From CAVSRC01 sp963782045 (GTDB lineage: Bacteria; Pseudomonadota; Alphaproteobacteria; Rhizobiales; Kaistiaceae), in the NCBI GenBank assembly GCA_963782045.1, contig CAWAIR010000037.1, positions 868,001 through 932,000 of the forward strand: 64,000 bases of DNA, written 5' to 3'. The notes under the pieces were generated by a model. The model was not told where the DNA came from. It was given only the letters and a program-made list of their open reading frames with translations, and made no database searches. A program made the position numbers and the translations under genes. Positions 60,132 through 64,000 of the stretch are shown here, piece after piece (within the stretch, counting starts at the first letter, position 1; each line of letters starts with the position of its first letter).

Positions 60132-61209
60132 TCAGATGTGTCGACTGGCCCGCGCCAAGCCGTGCGCCACCAGCCGGTCGATCACCTCCACGTAGCTGAC
60201 GCCGCTGGCCGCCATCACCTTCGAATACATGCTGATATTGGTGAAGCCGGGAATGGTGTTGAGCTCGTTGACGCGTACGCCCCCATCTTCCGTCACGAAG
60301 AAATCGGCGCGCGCCATGCCATCGCAGCCGAGAACGCGGAAGGCCTTGGCCGCCGTCTCGCGAACGCGGTCCTCGACGTCCTGCGGCAGGTCGGCGGGGA
60401 CGTTCAGCAGCGCGCCGGTTTCATCGATGTATTTGGCATCGTAGCTGTAGAAGCCGTGGCGCTCCGCCGGCACGATCTCGCCGCAGCGCGAGACGAAGAG
60501 GCCGCCATCGGCATCCTCCAGCACGGCGCATTCGATCTCGCGGCCGCGAACGAATTCTTCCGCAAGCAGCTTGCTGTCGTAGCGGAAGCCTTCGGCGAGC
60601 GCGGCTGAATATTCCTGGCTGGCATGGACCTTGGCGACGCCGACCGACGACCCCTGCCGGGCCGGCTTGATGAAGAACGGCAGCCCGAGGGCGCTCTCCA
60701 GTTCAGTGAACGTCGCTGCGGCGCCTGCGTGGATGGTGAGGGATCGCGCCGCCGGCAGTCCCGCCTGGTTGAACAGCCGCTTGGCGATGTCCTTGTCGAG
60801 CGCGACCGCCGAGCCGGCGATACCGCAGCCGGCCAGCGGCACGTCCGCCACTTCCGCCAGCCCCTGCACGGAGCCGTCCTCGCCGGGCAGGCCGTGGAGG
60901 ACGGGAAACAGGATGTCGATCCTGGGCAATTCATGGGGCGCACCGCCGGCGGGAAACGCCATCATCCGTCCCCGCCCGCCGGCCAGCAGGCAGACTTCCG
61001 TGCCGGCGGTTGGCGTTGTCAGCGCGCTATCCCTGAAGGCCGCCAAGCAGCCATTGCCCGGCGCGCGTGATGAAGACCGGCACGGCATCGTATCTGGCGG
61101 GATCGAGCGCGCTCATGACGTTGGTCGCCGACAGCACCGATACCTCGTGCTCGGCGGAACGCCCACCGAAGAGAACGGCCATGCGCAGTCTTTTGGATGA
61201 ATTGTTCAT
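60132..61209 (-). pseudogene. ddl: D-alanine--D-alanine ligase, one-base frameshift
   Basis: From the ATG at 61209: RMAVLFGGRSAEHEVSVLSATNV in one frame, up to ITRAGQWLL; an extra base near 61044 shifts the remainder, which reads AAFRDSALTTPTAG, then IDILFPVLHGLPGEDGSVQG, FFIKPARQGSSVGVAKV, LLAEEFVRGREIECAVLE, and ARADFFVTEDGGVRVNELNTIPGFT. All ATP-grasp and D-Ala binding motifs are present (GEDGSVQG, RADF, NELNTIPG). This essential peptidoglycan enzyme makes D-Ala-D-Ala. A real inactivation would be harmful unless a second copy exists, so a sequence error is the better explanation. Confidence 0.9.
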
Positions 61210-61416
61210 GATCTTCTTTTTCAATTTCGCGGGCCTATTTCGGGCGATTCGTGCCTGAGGACTTTGTCCTCATTGGAGCACGGCCGGTCGGCGCGGTTCT
61301 GTCGCATCTGCTTCGAGCGGCTACCCAAGGCGAGGTCAATAAGGATCTGCCCCTTGCTCCGTCGCCCGACGCCGCCTAGTTAGGCGCGCAAACCCGATCC
61401 GGGGTGGAGCATTTCC

Positions 61417-62299
61417 ATGAGTGACGGTCGCATTGCGGTTCTTGCCCGCAGGGGCGTGGTGGCGGTCGGCGGGCCGGACGCCGAGAAATTCCTCAACGAT
61501 CTGGTGACGGCGGACATCAGCCGCGCCGGCCCCGGCCAGGCGGTGTTCGCCGGCCTGCTGACGCCGCAGGGCAAGATCCTGTTCGACTTCATCGTCATCC
61601 GCGACGGCGACCGCTTCCTGTTCGACCTCCCCCGCGCGCTCGCCGCCGATTTCGCCAAGCGTCTCGGCTTCTACAAGCTGCGCGCCAAGGTGACGGTCGA
61701 GGACGTCTCCGCCGGAACTCGGGTGCTGGCCGTCTGGGGACCGGAGGGCGTGCATCATATCGACGGCATCGCGGCGCCCGATCCGCGTCTGGCCGCGCTC
61801 GGCTGGCGGGTGATCGCGCCGGCCGACCAGCCGCCGGTGCTCGCCGGCTTCGCCGAAGCCAGGGAAGCCGACTACGACGCCCACCGCATCCCGCTCGGCA
61901 TTCCCGAAGGCGGCATCGACTTCACCTTCGGCGACGCCTTTCCGCACGACACCGACATGGACCAGCTTGCCGGCGTCGATTTCGGCAAGGGCTGCTACAT
62001 CGGCCAGGAGGTCGTCTCGCGCATGGAGCATCGCGGCACCGCCCGCCGCCGCTTCGTGATCGCCGAGGGTGCCGGTCCCCTCCCCGCCGCCGGAACCGAG
62101 GTTACCGCCGGCGGCAAGTCCATCGGCACGCTCGGCTCGTCGGTCGGCGACCGCGGCGCTGGCGCTGATCCGCCTCGACCGCGCCAAGGACGCGATCGAT
62201 GCCGGCACGCCGATCATGGCCGGCGAGGCGACGCTCACCCTCGCCCTGCCCGGATGGGCGCGCTTCGGCTGGCCAGTGGCCGCCGCTGATAAGGACTGA
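61417..62299 (+). pseudogene. ygfZ: Folate-binding YgfZ/GcvT-like protein, frameshifted near the C terminus
   Basis: The first ~245 residues are in frame: LARRGVVAVGGPDAEKFLNDLVTADI, GLLTPQGKILFDFIV, and the YgfZ signature FGKGCYIGQEVVSRMEHRGTARR with its conserved Cys. An extra base near 62155 then breaks the frame. Ignoring it, the end reads LALIRLDRAKDAIDAGTPI, GWARFGWPVAAADKD. YgfZ proteins help assemble or repair iron-sulfur enzymes and bind tetrahydrofolate. The conserved Cys motif is intact. ATG at 61417 with GGAG upstream. Confidence 0.88.
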
Positions 62300-62356
62300 C
62301 AACACCCGGGGGAATCGGCGAAAATCGCAGGGCACCAACACGACCCGCCGGAACCC

Positions 62357-62968
62357 ATGCCGAAAAAGGAAACCTCGCCCCGCGCCTGGCAGCGGATGCT
62401 CTCCGGCCGCAGGCTCGATTTGCTTGATCCTTCGCCGCTCGACATCGAGATCGAGGACATCGCCCATGGCCTCGCCCGCGTCGCCCGCTGGAACGGCCAG
62501 ACCATCGGGCCGCATGCCTTCTCGGTCGCCCAGCACACGCTGATCGTCGAGGAGATCGCCGGCACGCTGACGCCGGAGATCGGCGTCGCCGGGCGGCTTG
62601 CCGCCATGCTGCACGACGCGCCGGAATATGTGCTGGGCGACCTCATCTCGCCGTTCAAGGCGCTGCTCGGCGGCGAATATCCGGTGGTCGAGCAGCGCCT
62701 GCTTGCCGCCATTCACCGCCGCTTCGGCCTGCCGGCGCCGCTGCCCAAGGCGCTGACCGACAAGATCAAGGCGGCCGACCGCTTCTCGGCCTATTTCGAG
62801 GCGGTGGCACTCGCCGGATTCGACGAGGCGGAGGCGGGCAGGATCTTCGGCCGGCCGCGCGGCATCGACCGCCAGCGGCTCGATTTCACGCCCTGGCCGG
62901 CGGCACGGGCCGAGCGTCGTTTCCTCCAGCGATTCAAGGTGCTGGCGCGCGCGGCCGATGCAACGTGA
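62357..62968 (+). CDS. HD-domain phosphohydrolase
   Basis: A 203-residue HD-type protein: GLARVARWNGQTIGPHAFSVAQHTLIVEEI, the metal-binding MLHDAPEYVLGDLISPFK with the HD pair near residue 88, and an Asp in KIKAADRFSAYFEAV near residue 140. The conserved order H...HD...D supports a phosphatase of the YfbR/HD-superfamily type; nucleotide substrates are typical. Intact, with an ATG at 62357 and a weak ribosome site. It follows ygfZ on the same strand. Confidence 0.87.
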   Translation: MPKKETSPRAWQRMLSGRRLDLLDPSPLDIEIEDIAHGLARVARWNGQTIGPHAFSVAQHTLIVEEIAGTLTPEIGVAGRLAAMLHDAPEYVLGDLISPFKALLGGEYPVVEQRLLAAIHRRFGLPAPLPKALTDKIKAADRFSAYFEAVALAGFDEAEAGRIFGRPRGIDRQRLDFTPWPAARAERRFLQRFKVLARAADAT

Positions 62969-63061
62969 CAACCGCGACCGGAGCCTGACCGGGATCAAGC
63001 CGGGACGACAGGAAAAGGCTATAAGCTCCCCAGCCCGTCAGCAGAAGCATCGGAATTCCTC

Positions 63062-63577
63062 ATGCCGGCCGTCCACGTCTGTCCCCTCTCCCAGCTTGCA
63101 CCGACCGTCGCGGCGTCCGGAGCCAGTCATCTCGTCACGCTCATCAATCTGGCCACGCCGGTCGAGCGGCCGGCGGCGATCGCGGCCGAGAATCACCTGT
63201 TCATCGGTATCAACGATATCGTCGAGCCGATGGACGGCCTGGTGCTGGCGGCCGACGACCACGTGAAAACGCTGATCGATTTCGTCGAGCACTGGGACCA
63301 GAGCCGGCCGCTGGTCATCCATTGCTATGCCGGCATCAGCCGGTCGACCGCCGCCGCCTTCATCGCGCTGTGCGTGGCGCGGCCCGAACGCGACGAGCGC
63401 GCCATCGCCCGGGCGCTGCGCGAGGCGTCGCCCAAGGCAACGCCCAACGCGCGGCTCGTCGCCATCGCCGACCGGCTGCTCGACCGCGACGGCCGCATGG
63501 TCGCCGCCATCGAGGAAATCGGCCCGGGCGAGACGGCCATGGAGAACGTGCCCTTCATGCTGGAACTGGAGGGCTAG
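63062..63577 (+). CDS. Protein tyrosine phosphatase-like protein
   Basis: A 171-residue protein with the PTP P-loop HCYAGISRSTAAAF near residue 88 (HCxxGxxRS). An upstream Asp in VEPMDGLVLAADDH may serve as the general acid. The rest is a compact alpha/beta fold with LVTLINLATPVERP near the start. Such small PTP-like proteins in Rhizobiales lack a known substrate. It overlaps the next gene by its stop (TAGTG). ATG at 63062 with GGAA nearby. Confidence 0.85.
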   Translation: MPAVHVCPLSQLAPTVAASGASHLVTLINLATPVERPAAIAAENHLFIGINDIVEPMDGLVLAADDHVKTLIDFVEHWDQSRPLVIHCYAGISRSTAAAFIALCVARPERDERAIARALREASPKATPNARLVAIADRLLDRDGRMVAAIEEIGPGETAMENVPFMLELEG

Positions 63578-64000
63578 TGCCCGCCCGGCCGCAACCGCCG
63601 CCGATCGAGATCGGGCTGCATGCGGCAATCGTTGCGGTGGCTGAACAGCAACCGCTGATCCTGGTGGTCTCGCCGGGCGGCGGCGAAGCGGACAACCTGC
63701 CCTTCGGGCCGTTCAACCCGCTCGCCCACCGCACCTTCGAGACGGGCCTCAGGGCCTGGGTCGCCGAACAGACGGCGCTCAAGCTCGGTCACGTCGAGCA
63801 GCTCTATACCTTCGGCGACCGCGGCCGCCACACGCTGCCCGGCGACACCGGTCCGCATCTGGTCTCGGTCGGCTATCTGGCGCTCACCCGCATCGGCGAC
63901 GAATTGTCGGAGGAGCTGGCGCTCGCCCGCGCCCACTGGCGGCGCTGGTATGCCTTCTTCCCGTGGGAGGACTGGCGGGCAGGACGGCCGGCAGTGCTCG
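63577..64000 (+). CDS. Nudix-like transcriptional regulator, NadQ/NrtR-like (3' end outside window)
   Basis: At least 141 residues from a GTG overlapping the previous stop. The N-terminal EIGLHAAIVAVAEQQPLILVV starts a Nudix-fold domain, and RTFETGLRAWVAEQTALKLGHVEQLYTFGDRGRH is the degenerate Nudix-helix region typical of NrtR/NadQ-type regulators of NAD metabolism. The rest (VSVGYLALTRIGDE, ARAHWRRWYAFFPWEDWR) continues past the window, where the winged helix would lie. The Nudix catalytic Glu pattern is incomplete, as expected for a regulator. NadQ is my best match but the DNA-binding part is not visible. Confidence 0.7.
   Translation, partial: MPARPQPPPIEIGLHAAIVAVAEQQPLILVVSPGGGEADNLPFGPFNPLAHRTFETGLRAWVAEQTALKLGHVEQLYTFGDRGRHTLPGDTGPHLVSVGYLALTRIGDELSEELALARAHWRRWYAFFPWEDWRAGRPAVL

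Overview
The window is high-GC DNA that looks like an alphaproteobacterium, most likely of the Hyphomicrobiales (Rhizobiales). The reasons are a gas-vesicle cluster of alphaproteobacterial type, a TIGR02301-type protein, a DUF1499 protein, a NadQ/NrtR-like Nudix protein, two CtrA-type TTAA-N7-TTAA boxes, short palindromic intergenic repeats of the kind common in that order, and rhizobial-style catabolic operons. No rRNA, CRISPR array or replication gene is visible.

Layout. 1-3.13 kb: the downstream end of a gas-vesicle operon (GvpF/L fused to a J-domain, GvpL, GvpA/J-type shell protein, GvpF, GvpK). 3.2-7.4 kb: a scar zone with a decayed IS21 istA, a GntR regulator and a type III CoA-transferase that have both lost their 5' ends at a common junction, and a broken serine recombinase. 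7.4-16.6 kb, all on the minus strand: an AspT/YidE-type transporter, a VOC protein, a two-subunit dihydroxyacetone-kinase-like pair under an AcoR-like regulator, a flavin reductase, an SMP-30 lactonase, an MBL hydrolase and a GST. 16.7-28.8 kb: LysR, BKACE, IclR, an IS5/IS427-type insertion sequence, an alpha/beta hydrolase, a complete Liv-type ABC importer, IclR and pcaIJ. This block looks like uptake and ring- or keto-acid catabolism of an organic acid. A near-identical palindromic operator precedes the GST gene and the Liv binding-protein gene, which ties the two ends together.

30.1-39.6 kb is a co-directional catabolic operon with a divergent LysR: a three-subunit D-amino-acid dehydrogenase-like flavoenzyme, an aldehyde dehydrogenase, DapB-like and DapA-like proteins, a polar amino-acid ABC importer and a lysine/saccharopine dehydrogenase-like enzyme. 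It resembles the hydroxyproline (LhpBEF-C-G) scheme, but the DapB and LysDH homologues suggest a cyclic-imine or diamino acid such as diaminopimelate. 39.6-41 kb is another scar (sugar-ABC ATPase tail, IS256-like remnant, large palindromes).

41.1-49.4 kb is the most novel-looking segment: six consecutive genes whose products all carry signal peptides. They include two proteins with a ricin-like domain followed by beta-modules, a giant Cys-rich/EF-hand protein, a protein with 61-residue tandem repeats and its shorter paralogue, an MliC-tailed protein and a YncE-like beta-propeller. A secreted or envelope assembly is a reasonable hypothesis.

49.8-51 kb holds a recombinase remnant and two tRNA genes (Gln, Pro). 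51-64 kb looks like core genome (MBL, DUF1499, TetR/SDR/AKR, LysE, SRAP, Nudix, TIGR02301, Ddl, YgfZ, HD, PTP, NadQ-like). Many genes between 53.8 and 62.2 kb carry single-base insertions that break otherwise well-conserved proteins, including D-Ala-D-Ala ligase. This pattern points to sequence errors more than to real decay.
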